This document shows, piece by piece, positions 47,841 to 60,800 of a DNA stretch of 64,000 nucleotides. The DNA is from Caenorhabditis remanei. Its lineage: Eukaryota > Nematoda > Chromadorea > Rhabditida > Rhabditidae. How positions within the stretch are numbered: position 1 is the stretch's first letter; each line of letters begins with the position of its first letter. The stretch spans positions 18,598,587-18,662,586 of the forward strand of contig NC_071333.1 of the NCBI RefSeq assembly GCF_010183535.1, in the 5' to 3' direction. The notes under the pieces were generated by a model. That model was not told the DNA's origin and made no database searches. It saw only the letters and a list, made by a program, of their open reading frames with translations. The translations under genes were made by a program, and so were the position numbers.

Positions 47841-50303
47841 ATAACTTCTCAAGAACACATTTGAAACATCACATGAACATTCAATCAGTTGACAGAGAGA
47901 TTATAGTTTGAAGCTAGTCAAGATATGATGCTTCAAACTTTTTATAGTGGGTGCGCCGCCTCTGATTCATGTTAACAGTATACTTATTATATGCATACAT
48001 GCTGATTAAAAATATGATAGAGATTATATTCAGCTTTCCATTTTTGAACTCTGAATATTCACGACATTTTCTGGAAACGTTTAGACAAGAGGCATACGGT
48101 AACTGGGATGGTAGTGATTTCAAAGTCATTTAAACAGAGCAGCACTCCATCCAATAGTTTTATGGCCACCCGGGTACGATTTCTACCAATCACTCTCTCT
48201 TCTTTACGCTCTACCGACATCCCCTGTCATTCATTGACACCCTCCATCCTCTCAAAATCCCTGCGTCGTAATTTCCAAATGGATAGGACCTGTTCCTTTG
48301 TCCTTAGAGTTTTCTGCGCCGGTGGCAGATTTATTGACGTCGGAAATGCAGACACAGTGAACGATTGCGATTTGAAAGTGCAGTCAAAGAGAGATTTTTT
48401 GAAGGGCATTCTGTCTGAGAAGCGATTTTGAAGGTTATTCAGAACGGAGACTCGGAGACGAAACTGGAATCAGGGCAATGAACGGTGGCCTTTCTGCTAT
48501 AAAAAATCTTCTTAACGTTTTTTTATATGAGTTGGTTAGACCTTCACGAAGAAAATGTGAGAACAAATTGGCGCTAGTCAACCAACCAATTTTTTGTGAT
48601 AAAACTCGTTCAAAAAGTTAATCAATCAAGAAAAAGACCTAGGGAATGTCTATGAAACATTCCTTCTTGACAAGTGAACCTGTGTTTGATAGTCTCCAAA
48701 AGAAACTTCTCCAATAAGAAATTTCCGATAAGAGTTTAATAGTGCAAGTAAGATTAACTTCTTGCTATACGACTACGTGAGATATCTCTAATGTATGTAA
48801 GATCTTTGACTCCAAGTACTTTTTTGAAGAACATTCGTACATTTTTCCGCTCAGATTTTAATCTAAATCTTAGATTGTGCTATAAAAAAGCGTATAATCT
48901 TCGCCTCAATGAATGTTGGATGCACTTTATAATCAGAAGACAGATTGTGGATGCACTTTTGTTAAGTTTACACATCAGGAAGAGTTTTTATCACAAATTT
49001 TTTGTGACTTAGACGGTTTTGAAGTTCAAATGGGGGAAGTAAAATCAGATACAATGGGGCAACTGTGGTTGATGAATAAAAATGCAGGAAAAACAGGAAA
49101 GTACACTGGAAACGGACAAATCATGTAAACAAAGGAGCTTTTAAAAATCCAACACAGATATATTTCAGAATGTTTATACAGATTTCACTACACCTTGCAG
49201 CCTGATATCACCAAGGAACTCCAGGAAAACTGCTCCTGCGCAATTTGTGAATACTGTCACGTTCTACCCGCCGGATTGCTGAAAAGTCGAGATCACCCTT
49301 TGTCTTAAGAACAATGAAAGCACTTTCTTATGGCCTCTGTCAAATTCCATTTTTATTGATAAGAGCACTTTCGTGGCGTTTACAAAATTGGATGGCGAGA
49401 CATGTTGGAAACAAAGAAAAACTGATAAGAATATTCGTTGAAATTGGTTAAAACTTGATAAAATGAAAATTATAATGATAACATGATTTTCTCTTGGATT
49501 TTTAAAATTCAAAAGAACCACCTAGTTTGAATCGAAATTTTTCATTATCCGACGGACAGATAATTTAGTGATTCGGATACCATGTCCTTTATGTTATAGG
49601 AAAGATGAAAAAGCCTCTCACAGTGTTGGTTTTTAGAACTTTGAACTACACGAAAAGTCTTCTAGACTTGTATCTCTTCTCTTTTCCGACTTGCTAGACT
49701 CAGAATAAGTTGCAATGCGCAATTCGACACGACCACTCACGTCTTCTTCTGAAAAGGTTTCTCCGTCTGGTGTTTCCGTTGATCATACGAAAAGCCTTGA
49801 GCCTCTCCAACTTTTTATCTATGAGTCTATTATTGTGACCGCAAATCGAATGCTCCTGTTCCACAGAATGATACATATATTATGACTCTGAAATTGACAT
49901 ACTACAAAAAATGAATTCAGAAAACCTTGAAATCTGAATCTCTTTTGTTATCTCACGAACGCAAATACCAGGAGTTCAGTTCTCCGTCTGACGTGTACAT
50001 ATTTTTTGATCCCAATAATCTTTTGAATTTCTAAAGATTTAGTTTTGCTTACGAACGTTTCTTTCTGAGACTTTCCCAATATCTTCTTAACATTTTCCTA
50101 TCTGAAATCGTGAAATCGTTTGCTTTTTGCCTTTTCTCTAGTTTACAACTATTCCTGTCCCTCCCCCTTCCTCTCCTCTCTCGTTCGCCCCTCCCTCATG
50201 GGTTCACGATCTATGTGGGCGTGGTCTCTTCTTGCTCCGCCCACCAAACCTATGTCCGCCGGCGACCGGCACTTCGCTCCTTCATTCGAGCACCAGATTC
50301 GAC

Positions 50304-53300
50304 ATGCTCAAGGCGTATCTCTGGCTATGCGTCTGGACGTTCTGGGCCATCGCAGCCAAGCCGCGACTCAGAGCCCCTGCCGAAGGCATTCGACTCCTCG
50401 ACTTTGCCTTCCCGTTAGATTCCATCTATGAACACATGGGTACAGGCATAAACCCGCAGGTCTGCATCTATGTAGAGACCCTCAGCCAGAAGAATGTTTC
50501 GATCGGAGGGTATCAACAGATGCTCAACCTTGGAACATTTCCAGCGAACAGCTTGGTCCCGCTCAACAAGAAAGCTATCGAACAAGCTCTGCAGTTCGAA
50601 GACAAATCTAACGCCACCGAGTACGTTTTTCCAGGTAAATTTACACAATTCAATCATCAACGTTTCAGACTGACATTCCATGTCACTGCAAGGTTCGAGA
50701 GATCATTCTCGTATAACCTGCAGAAATGTCACTGCCCAAGAGTCACCGCACCACTTGCACAAAAGCAGCTGCAGTACTCCAGCGTCGTTACATGTCAACC
50801 GGAGATGGACAACTACGGAGACCGCTTCCAACAGTTCCACATCTTCATGGAGGGCATGAAAGTGACAAAAACTATTGACCTCCGTCAGTCTTTGCTACAA
50901 GGTTAGTTTAGGAATATGCAGTGATAGGCAATAACTGGGGATTGGCACTAGTGGGGTACTGTAGCTAAGTAATGTTTTTAGAAGTCCATTATTTATCTCA
51001 GAGTTTCTTGGAAAACCTCTCTTCTCCTATTTCTCTCAGAACCTGTTGTCAGTTAAAGCTTTTTTACTAAAGCATTATGACACATTTCATACATAATTAT
51101 TTTTTGTTATGACGTCATTGAAAAAATTAAAAGGAATTTAAATTAGGAATTTTTGAGTTTCGGATACTGTAGACATAAAAAGATTCTAGACATTAAATAT
51201 GATCACAAGTATTCATAATTGTGTATTCCAATTTTGTAACAATAGTGCCAATCGAAAAATTTGCGCTATTTTTCAACTAAAATAGCAACACATTAGTTTT
51301 TAACTCGTTGATCAATCAAACCACCACCAATAGTAGTCTGAAAAGAGTTCTAGATGACAGAATTTTTGTAGCATATTTTCATTTGTGATATCGTCTGGAA
51401 AATATTTCACTTGATAAGTATCTTATATGTATAATAGTCAGTTTCAACGTTTGGTTGTCAGGCTCCGCACTCAAAAAATTCGTTTAACATCTAGAACGAC
51501 TGTAGTAGAATCATACGACTGTGTATACAGCAACCGTTGTTAATTTTTGATAGCCATTACTGTATTATAATTTTTCATGGTCACACAAACAACGTTTTCA
51601 TTTTAAAAATTCACTTAGATGATATACTTCTAAAAAATGTGTTTGCTAAACTCGGAGACTCTCTTCATTGACTTCAGTTATTGAATTTCAGCCGTGCACG
51701 ATCCTCACAAGACAATTTGCATCCGCTACCAAGGACAACCACTGCTTCACATGAGGATCAAACGATGTGAGATGGAAGAAACAATTAACATTGTTGCTGG
51801 AAGCGATTACATCTATGGAATCGACAAAGATGCTCTCAAAAGACTTCATAGCTACGAATGCAAATACTACTTACCAGAATGGTCCATCGACGTGTATCCG
51901 ACTTCTGACAAAAGTGGCAAATTATCCTTGGAGATCTTTGGATGTTCGAAACATAAAGATGCTCAAGATGAGGAGGCTGTTGAGTTGGACAAAGCCTTCC
52001 CTGCTTGGATTCCGGACACCGATTGGCAGAATCACGATCAGAAATATTATTTCTCTCTTCAACCACCAAAAACTGGAGAGGATTACTCCGCTGACTTGAA
52101 ATCAATGATCGACACGGCAATGATTGGTGGAAAAAATGCCAAAATTCGCATGGATCTCAAAACAAACGTTCCTGTCAATCTCTCCATCAAGAGATGCAAA
52201 GAAGATGAAGGCGTCCCATTGAATACAGCAAAATCCGGAGTGTACTACCTTGACCACGCTCAATTGGTGAAGTTGATTGATGCGTCCTTGCAGCCAAAGT
52301 GTGAACACGAAGCTGATGACTCATTATATATCCGTATTGAGAAAACAAACTCAGCAGCTGCCGAAGGATCTGTCAGCTTCTCAATGAGCAGTGAAAACGA
52401 GCAGAAGCTGGTGGAAAAAGAGGTGGCAGTCGCTTTTGCCATGCCAGCAAACTCTTCGTTTGTCCGGAGAGTGAATTTGATTGAGCTTGTGAATGAAGGT
52501 AAGCCATTACGGTAGACATTATAATAATAATCTTGAACGTTTATAATATCAGCCGTACTGAACGAGAGACAAGTCGGATTCGATATCAAGAGCTCGGAAT
52601 TCGTGCAACTATTTGTCAGCAAGTGCAGACGTTCGGAACAAGTGATTCTGGCTGGACACGTTAACAGCGGAGAACGCAAACCATCTCTTCATGTGTTCCA
52701 GAAAATTGCCGAGCTTTTCGAGGAGACATGCGATGAGATGGACAGAGTTGAGGAGGGCGACGCTTTCTTGCACATTGTCAGTACTTATGGAGAGGCTATT
52801 GGAAACATCAAGTTCTTCCGGTCCGGTGAATCAATTGAGAACAATGGTACTCGCCCGACACCATTTGTTGATTTGAAACCAGAACTCACAGGTAAATCTC
52901 TGATCTCTGACCTTCCTTTTATAATACTGATTTTCAGCCAGCTCTGATGATGAATTCGTGAACTTCAACCATCAAGACATTCATGGAGACCACCCGGTTG
53001 AAATCGACCTCCTCTACTTCCTCAAGACTGTCATGTCCTACCCATACATGGATCTCATCATGGAGTTGGACAGCCAGAAACCAGTCAACCTCACCTTCAG
53101 CAAGTGCAAGTACTTGAGCAGCAAGAACGTCACCATCGCAGTGGATAACAACAAAATCGTTCGTCTTGAAGATGTCGAGAGTCTCTACGACCTCATAATG
53201 ACCAAACGTTGTGACAACACCGCAAAGTACGGACTATTCGTTCATGTCGACGACTGGCACTACCAGGGAATCATCAACTTCTACCTGGAGAACTTCAGGG

Positions 53301-53819
53301 CCATGATCCCCCACAACGGAGGCAAATTTGAAGCCAAGAGTAAGTTTGACTATGAAAAATGTATTTTTAACTTTTTAAACTTTAAGACAACTCCGCTCAC
53401 GTTGTCAAAATCCCAATCGGAAACATGGAGCACGCTATCTCTATCCGTCTCAGCAACTACAACCAGAAGCCCGTTCAAATGTCTCTCTCTATGTGCTCCT
53501 TGAACCAAGAATCTGTCGACCTCCCAAATGTTCCAACCACCTTTGCTTACCTTGTGCTCGACATCGACGATCTCGCTGAATTGAAGGAAAACTCCAAGAA
53601 CTGCTCAGCTCCTCTGAACGATGTGATGCTTCTGACCATCAAATCGGAGGACGCCAGCGGACGGATCACCATTGACAGATTGGAGTCGGAGAACTGCGAC
53701 AACTGCAGCAAAGGAGGAATTGAGTTCTTCCGTAACTCCACCGGATTAACCATCGCTCAATGTAAGTTTGAAAAAAAAAGTGCTTAGTGCCAATATTTAT
53801 AAAAAAAAATTTTTCAGAA
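50304..53819 (+). CDS. Secreted protein with about six tandem Cys-containing repeats, unrecognised
   Basis: Exons: 50304-50620, 50669-50901, 51692-52498, 52553-52891, 52938-53339, 53387-53761, 53818-53819; 824 residues. A signal peptide starts at MLKAYLWLCVWTFWAIAA, with cleavage probably near AKP. There is no second membrane span, so it should be secreted or luminal. I do not recognise a named family. The chain appears to be built of about six diverged units of 100-130 residues. Each has a beta-like strand pair with P-V/L-x-L-x-hydrophobic-x-x-C (LLHMRIKRC, VNLSIKRC, QLFVSKC, VNLTFSKC, VQMSLSMC), then a Leu-rich helix ending in Cys, then a strand pair around small residues (SGKLSLEIFGC, YQGIINFYLEN, SGRITIDRLES). 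Approximate units: 52-130, 191-260, 320-410, 460-545, 605-690, 708-810. N-glycosylation sites are present. The last coding intron splits the stop codon. The start is the first ATG with a good signal peptide. Confidence 0.8.
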
Positions 53820-53820
53820 G
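53815..53820 (+). promoter_or_regulatory. Tandem CAG-AAG splice acceptor that decides the C-terminus
   Basis: The last intron ends TTTTTCAGAAG. Splicing after CAG (53817) joins the phase-1 T of the previous exon to AA and makes a stop at once. Splicing after AAG (53820) gives a Ser codon and an open frame to the TAA at 53925-53927, adding about 35 residues. Seen directly; use of the second site is untested. Confidence 0.6.
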
Positions 53821-54339
53821 CTCCACTGCTTCACGCTGCACGTCTCCACATCCCCAACACTTCGCCCCACCACCACATTTTATCATTTCTTCATTTTCAA
53901 CTCTACTCAGACATCATTTTCTTCTAAATGCTATTGTTTATTTGTATAATTCATAATTCTCATCTCTCTCTTTCCCATCCCTGTAAGTTCTGTACTTTTC
54001 CCTGTTTTTGTTTCTCAATCCAGGTGTCCTCGATTCTCACGCAATTCTGGTTCTAGTTCCAACTAGACCGAGGTCTCTCCTCCCATCCGAATTGTAACCG
54101 ACGACATTCTGTGTACGCATCTCATTTCTTAGTTAATTCTTTCCTGATTTTTTACCTATTCAGTTCAATTTTACTTTCTCCAAAGCGTCTCTTCACATTT
54201 TTTGTAATTTATTAAAGTTTCAACTCACCCGTCCCAAATTGTACTCTCTCTATTCATAAGGTTTCATTGTCACTATTGCAACCCGTCCTGATATTTGATA
54301 TGTTCAATCTGTCAGCGATTTGAATCGAGTTTGTACCAC

Positions 54340-54406
54340 AATAAATTGGTTAGTTAGAAAAATTGTGGTGCTGTCTTAAGTCTTTTTTCTACTCTATTTT
54401 TTTATT
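54340..54406. terminator. Facing poly(A) signals of two convergent genes
   Basis: AATAAA (+) at 54340-54345 serves the secreted repeat protein (3' UTR about 520 bp). TTTATT (54401-54406), that is AATAAA on the - strand, serves the membrane protein gene. The two face each other about 60 bp apart. Confidence 0.6.
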
Positions 54407-54724
54407 GAAGCGAATTTTGAAGTTACAAAAAATTGAAATGGGTTTTCAGCAGCAGAGAAGTACAAAGAATGTACGAGGGGAACTACATTGCGAAGAAAGC
54501 GAATTTAGAAAACAAATGGCAAGCGGAATGGAAGGAAACTGGGAGACGGTGTACTATAAATTTGTGGATCGGAGAACATTTTTAGGAGAAAAATTAGAAA
54601 AAAACAGACTTCAACGAGAAAACAAGCGGGAAAAGCGATTTTATTGGTCTTTTTGGGAGGGCATGCAAGCGAAAGAAGTTTTTTCATAGAGTGCTATAGG
54701 GAAAATCAGGGAATCAATTCAAAT

Positions 54725-55760
54725 TTAGCACATCTCCTGTCCTTCTGGGGTTTGTTCATTTGGGTGAGGGTATTTAGCGTTTCTGAACTTGGCGGACATC
54801 TCGCAGATCAAGTCGGGGTCCGGGAGGGTGCGGTTGCCGGGAGTTTGGGTCGAGTTGTCCAGAAGTTGACGAGCAGAGATCTTGCGACGGATTGAGGACC
54901 AGACATGGCTGTTGTTACCGACAGCGGCGTTGTAGGAAGGCAGGTAGTATTGGTTCTTGGCGTGCTAAGAATTTGAATATTTGTGATAGGTTTTTTTTTC
55001 AAGTCTACATTTTATACCTGGATGAACATAATGCAGTAGATGGTCTTAACAGTGAGGAACATGAAAAACATCATGAAGAGCAATGGAGAGGAACGGAGAA
55101 GGACATTGAAGATCAAGACGCCATGGATAACAATAGCTTCCCCGATTTTTTCAGCGTACTCTGAAATAGAACATTATAAAAAATAATAACTGATATTACA
55201 GTATCCTTACTGAGCGACTCCACTGCATAACGATCTTGGAAGGCAATATATGGGTACCAATAGTAGGAGAAGCTGTAGATGATAACCACGTTTTGCAAGA
55301 AGAGGAGTGGTGCCAAGAAGAGCGCGCGGCGATGGACGATTCCATAGACTGCGGAGACACAAGTAGATCCCAAAGCCAGTTCCACAAGGCACACCATTCC
55401 AGTGGCATCACTTTTCAACTAAACTTTTTTATTTGATAGTTTATGGTGTTACAGAACAACATACCGCCTTGATTTGGTACGACTCTGGCTCAACAATCAA
55501 CATGTAGAGAATCATGAAAGTCACGCTTAGGAACGAGATGAACTTGTAAGCTCCTTTAGTGTTGGTGATCTCATCAAGGATTTGGCCAACGAAGGCTTTC
55601 TAGAAATATAAATAAATAAGGAGGTGGATTAGAACTGCTTTATAGCTCAAAAGACATTTTCTAGATAATAAATAGTACATACCGCTTTTTCGAGCCGCTC
55701 AATGCGACGATCCATTTTAGAACGAGTTGGGAGAGGAGTAGAAGCTCTCTCGAGTGGCAT
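54725..55760 (-). CDS. Multi-pass membrane protein, unrecognised
   Basis: Five exons on the - strand: 55760-55683, 55599-55465, 55418-55211, 55160-55018, 54964-54725; 267 residues. I recognise no family. The N-terminus is hydrophilic and basic (MDRRIERLEKAKAF). Four or five hydrophobic segments follow: about 47-65 (FISFLSVTFMILYMLIV), 78-97 (GMVCLVELALGSTCVSAVYG), 103-120 (LFLAPLLFLQNVVIIYSF), 149-163 (IVIHGVLIFNVLL) and 167-187 (LLFMMFFMFLTVKTIYCIMF). The tail of about 80 residues is hydrophilic, with N and P residues and no motif I know, and should be cytosolic if the N-terminus is. No signal peptide precedes the first span. Start: the ATG at 55760 follows an acceptor (TCTCCAG) by 14 bases; a second in-frame ATG lies 15 codons on. 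The four-span plan is like tetraspan vesicle or MARVEL proteins, but that is only a topology likeness. Confidence 0.8.
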
Positions 55761-57839
55761 TACCGTAGTTTTCTGGAGAGAATAAAAGAATCAAAAAATA
55801 CTTGGGCCTTCCCGGTAAAGAAAAAATAATCAGAGTGAAAGGAAATGAAAGGAAATGCAAGGAAATGAATGTTCTCGATGAAGAAAGAGCATATGTTATA
55901 AAATGCAAGTCATAAGAAGATGAAGGGGTATTCTCTTTTTTTTTGCAAGATAATGTATGTTCTAGTGCAGCGTTTGGTTGGAAAACCGATTTGGTCAGAA
56001 AGGGATGTTGGCTCCTGCTCAAAATTCTGAATTTCACTCTAGTAACCTGTTGCTTATAACAACAACACGTTTTGGAATGACACCCTGGTTTGACGGTTTG
56101 ACACATTTAGAATTTTCCCGAAAAAAACGAATTTGCCATCATCGTTCTCACACACTGTTCGATACAAACAATAGGATTCTCGAAAAAAATAGAGAATTGC
56201 TAGCCCATCTACTTGAATAAAAAAAAATAAAAAGTACGAAAACCTGAAGGAACATTTCACTTGGGATTTGAGCAAAAAGAAAATATAATAACGAACAAGG
56301 CAGGAAACAAGAGGCGGGGTTCTCATTATTATTTCTCTCTTCCCGCACAAAGATTTCAAAAAAATAATGTTATAGATCTCAATTTTTCACTCTTTTTAAG
56401 GTCAGCACTAATCCAGTTTGTTAGGAATTCCGTAGGAAAACACACATTTTATATGTTTAATTCTGAAAAGGGGGCGGAGCTGACATTTCGATTCCCCCTC
56501 GGATTGACTTTTGTAATGAGTTGTAATGAGTTGTATAGCCATTAAAGACGCGGGCGTACAAAAATGAGTAGCGTAGGAAGAGAATGAGCTGACGTCTTCT
56601 AAAAAGGAATCGAGTCGAGAATGGTTGACAAATGTGAATTCAGGGTGTCAATGTTTTGTTAAATAGGCGGAGATTGACCGAATGGGATGAGTGTGCCCTC
56701 GTACTGCTTCAGTCTCCTTCCAACTAACATCTGCGACTAATGCTCCCAATTTCGGTGTCGCTTGTGTATGGACACCAGTAACAGGTGGCGGTAGAAAGAT
56801 GAAAGAGGATTTTAGAAGTCAGACACATGGACTATACATAGTTGTACAAATAGCGATGATGAACTTGACTTTGCAAGAAAGTGCATTCTAAAGAATTGGA
56901 TTTTGAAAGATATAAAAAATGGTTACTGGACTAGATATATAAGTTTTTTAAGAAGGGATAAGCAAGATATTGAAAACTGATGGTTTGATGCCCTTGAGAT
57001 ATCGAGATATTAAAAACAAAACAAGAACTGATATCACTAGAGGTTTTCTATAACTCCCACCTGCCTCGAGAAGAGTAGAATGAAGATGGAAGGGGCGGAG
57101 TCAGAGCTTGTGGAGAAAGAGAAACCAAAACTAACTATAAATTCCAAAATACCAGTAATCCATGAGTTTAACCGTACTAACACAGAAGGTAATAAATAAC
57201 AAGTTTTTCTGCATACTCTGGATTTGTTAAAAAATTAAAAGGAGTTTTAAAAGAATTTAGAAAGAGATTATGAGTAATACCATCTATCTGAAAAAAGTTT
57301 TGAAAATTGTGCGCGCTCATAAATTATCTTTAAGTCGGCTCCCCCCCCCGCTACCGTCACCTGATGTACATTTATTTTGTTTGGGTGGCTTTAGATAGCT
57401 CCCTAAGCATAATCGTAAAACATTTCTGCCTTTGACTAGCCCCCGCTTTTAAGGCTGCTTGAATCCTCTTGTCGGCGTTATAATGTTTTTCCAAAAGTGA
57501 CAAAAAACAACTTTTTCAATTGATTCTTTCATTTCACAAGATTTTGGCACAAAAGAGTAAGAGAAGGAAAAGGGGTTCATAGATAACTACAACTAGTAGT
57601 TGCAAAGCAATGTATAGAATTAGGGGATAAAAAATCATGAGGAGCAGGAATAAATCGGGAGGAGCTTATCATATCAGAAGAAACGCAGCACGGGGAAAGG
57701 ATTTGAAATGGAAGGAGGGGCTTTGACATTGTGAACATAGTTTGGGATTTTGATGATTCGACTAGAAAGCGGGTGTGTATCACTTGGAAGGTTTTTGGGA
57801 AAAAAGCACATAATAATAAAATTAGGTAATTATAATAAG
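55761..57839. other. Intergenic region between the membrane protein and the lipid-transfer protein
   Basis: No coding exon seen. ORFs at 55717-56106 (-) and 55978-56220 (+) lack any domain or splice support. A run of nine C residues lies at about 57341-57349. The left part is upstream of the - strand membrane protein gene; the right part is the 3' UTR of the - strand lipid-transfer gene. No AATAAA of that gene was found close to its stop. Confidence 0.45.
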
Positions 57840-60800
57840 TTATTTTCGAAGCATAAAATAAAAGAACATTGATTGCATAATGGAAATAACCACGAAAAAG
57901 AAGAGCAACGTTGACTGAACGGCGTTTAGAGCCCGCGCAGCTTGTCTTTCGTTCGCCACCTCCATTCGGCGTATAGCGAGGTCGAATTTGTGTTCCATTT
58001 CCTGAAATTATATAAAATATTTTAATTTTTAATAAGGAGAGCACTTTCTCTTTCAAAATTTACATTTAAATTGAAACGTTCGCAACATATATTTTAGTAG
58101 TCAAGTTAATAGAACACTCATTTCCTAGAAACACAAACCTTAATTCTCTCATCAGGTACAATTGGTATAACAGGCTTCGACGTCACCGGCGCGACGACCT
58201 TTTTCTTAATCTTAGGAGCAACAATCTCTTCATCACTTTCACTGGCTTCTGACGTGTTGTCACTTGCCAATTGATCGCTAGTTCCCGCTTTCGTCTTCGA
58301 ATGCCTAGAAATCGTCTTCACCACGTAGTTATTCTCGACTTGTTGGATATCGTTGTTGTTATCCCATGGGCGGTAGCTGAAAGACACATTTTTAGATACA
58401 GTGTTACGGTTCATTTCGGACTCCGGGATATTTCGGCACCGGACATTTTGCCACCAATTATAGGAAAATTTCCACCTTAATTAGCATTATTAATCAGCGC
58501 GCACTAGCGGTATGTTTTTTTTTCTTATAAAGTTTTGGAAATTTTCCTATAATTAGTGGCGAAATGTCCCGGAGTCTCATTTCTGACCAAACATACTCTG
58601 CATGAATATACTGGTACTCATCTCCATATTGTTTCTTGAAAAACTTAGTTTCGTGCGGCACTCCGGATTTAGCACGCGCTCTCTGGTCGTTCTCCAACGC
58701 TGTCTTTTCCTCGGTTGCTTTGTACTGGTCCTCGTTGGAAATCGCCTCTGTGACGTGGCGCCACAGCTTAGCCGACTCCCATTCACTCTGCTCATCCATA
58801 TTAATCTCATAGCGAGGAAGCCGAGTTTTGATCACTTCTGGTGTGGGGTTCCATAGTTCTTTCTTGCCCTTTAAAGATGAATGAGTCATTTTTTGGAAAA
58901 AAAAGATTAAAGAAAACTTACATCTGGTCCCTTGATCCTAATCACTCCGTCCCAAGCTCCTTCAATACTTGCGAGCCGATCACTTCCGTATTTGATGCTT
59001 CCTTCGATTTGATTGTAAGCTCCGCCGATCATCGGCTTCAACTTGAAATCCAAAATTGTCCTATATCCAGTCTTCTCACACTCAATGTTAACCTCTCCGC
59101 CAAGTTCCATGGTCATGGTTCCAATCATGATACCCTTGCAATTAGCGTATGGAAGGTTTACAATGTATGTCTCTCCAAGATTCAACAAAGTCAATTTCAG
59201 TTTTCCGACCAAAATCGCAGACAATGAGTTTCCATAATACTTGCTTTTTGCTAAAATCGTTCCACTGATGTTAAATCCCGTTTTGCGATTAGTGATGAAG
59301 AGTGAGGAAACTGGAGGGTGATGAGAGACTTGCTCAGCGATGTAGAACGTTGTGGACCCATCTGGATGCTCCCACTTGCAACGGAATGTCTCGCCGAGGA
59401 TTGGGTTGTACGGTTTTTTGAGCCCTTTTGGTTTTTTGTAAAAGCCAGAAAGGAAAAATTTGGTGATTTTCACTATTCTTTCAAATGGATCTGGTTCAGC
59501 GACAGCTCTGAAATCAGGAGTGTTAAAAACGACAGTATCAGACTTGCAAGGGGCCGGTCCGGGTCACAGTACAAAATTTAAAAATTTGAATTTTTTGAAT
59601 TTTTCTTTAAAGCAAGTCAAATTTTTACTATGCTTTCAAAAATCGGTAAAATTCAAGCGCACATGGGATTTTTCACTATTTCTTAAAAATTTCGAAAAAT
59701 GTTGTGAAAAAATGTCGACCGGGCCAAGCCGATATTCTAAAAGTCTGGGCAGTATAGAAAACGGCTTACTCTGCAATAAGGTCAGCATGATAATAGTAGT
59801 CAGCAAGTTTTTCCAGAAACGACCTTGGCTCTAAGATGAATGTTGGGAGAACCACTTTTGATAAGTCCATTCCAGGCCGGATCTGTTTCAAAAGCGTCCA
59901 AATGAGTGACTTGTTCTCCTCAGCAACTTCTTCGGTGAGGGAGCCATCAGGTCCGAACTGAAATTAATAACATTTTTCTTCAAATATGGAGCCGCTTATA
60001 GAACTCACGATTTCCTTTGGGCTCTGAATCCATGCACTCTCTGTGAACGCCTCTCTGATAGTGTCACTAGTCTCGGACATCTTTCCATCTTCATGATCTT
60101 CGTCTTGCACATCATCGATCTCTTGAAAATGCTTCTCGGCATCCGTCTCCGACACCGCTGGGACACGTCTGTCCATCTCATCACCATCGGAATCACGAGA
60201 CATCCTTGACTCATCTCTCTGACTGTCGATTATGCTATTCTCTCCATTTTTGACGTCAAGCTTTAAAAGGTCAAGATTTTTTTTCGATAAAAAGGAAAAA
60301 GTCAATTACCTCATTCATAGTCTTTTTCAGCAGTCCAGTGCACTTGAACGACAGCTCAAGAGCATCCATCCAGCAGCGGCCGGCCTGAATGATTCGACTT
60401 TTTGGAAATGAAAAATAAATAGGTTTTGAGTCTTTGTGTGTTTTTTTGTTCTTTAGGTTCTTTACGAAAACCCAAAAACATATTTGTTTTTCGAAAAATA
60501 GTGTAGACCGTACAGAGAGTACAGGACAAATAAGAGATTGGTGATGATATGAATGACTAACCTGGTCACTTGGTGCTCTGCAGATAAGGAATGAGGTGTT
60601 GAGAGGGTTCAATGTGAAACTTCCAAACGATTGTCCGAGTGGTCCACGATTTCCCCAAATGCTCATGTCCATCGGCTAAGAAAATTTAAATATGTACATA
60701 AGTTATAAGTAAGGTGCCAACTCACATGATACAATTTGAAACAGAAACCATCTTTTTTCGACGGTCTTTCGATGAGCTCACAGTGATTTAAGAGTACTGT

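Larger units (their letters stand above)
44361..50141. other. Gene-poor repeat-bearing region upstream of the secreted repeat protein
   Basis: No supported coding exon. It contains a 62-bp tandem duplication (44671-44781), a MITE with an adjacent hairpin (45001-45227) and a complex of inverted and direct repeats (46221-47840). ORFs at 45383-45649, 46462-46839 and 48108-48431 have ordinary-looking translations but no recognisable domains, splice context or neighbours in frame; 46462-46839 lies inside the repeat complex. Pyrimidine-rich sequence resumes at about 50.0-50.3 kb before the next gene, with an acceptor ending at 50141. Confidence 0.5.

Noticed and set aside
50631..50668. A 33-bp intron between GGTAAATTT and TTTCAG in the secreted repeat protein gene
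   Set aside because: It is too short for a nematode intron. The donor at 50621 (GTACGT) gives a normal 48-bp intron and keeps frame.
53762..53787. Read-through of the last donor as the true C-terminus (CKFEKKSA)
   Set aside because: A good GTAAGT donor and TTTTTCAG acceptor frame a normal 56-bp intron, so splicing is more likely; the retained form is kept only as a possible variant.
57341..57349. A run of nine C (and C8 near 17100)
   Set aside because: Simple homopolymers; of interest only in repair mutants and not unusual in this genome.
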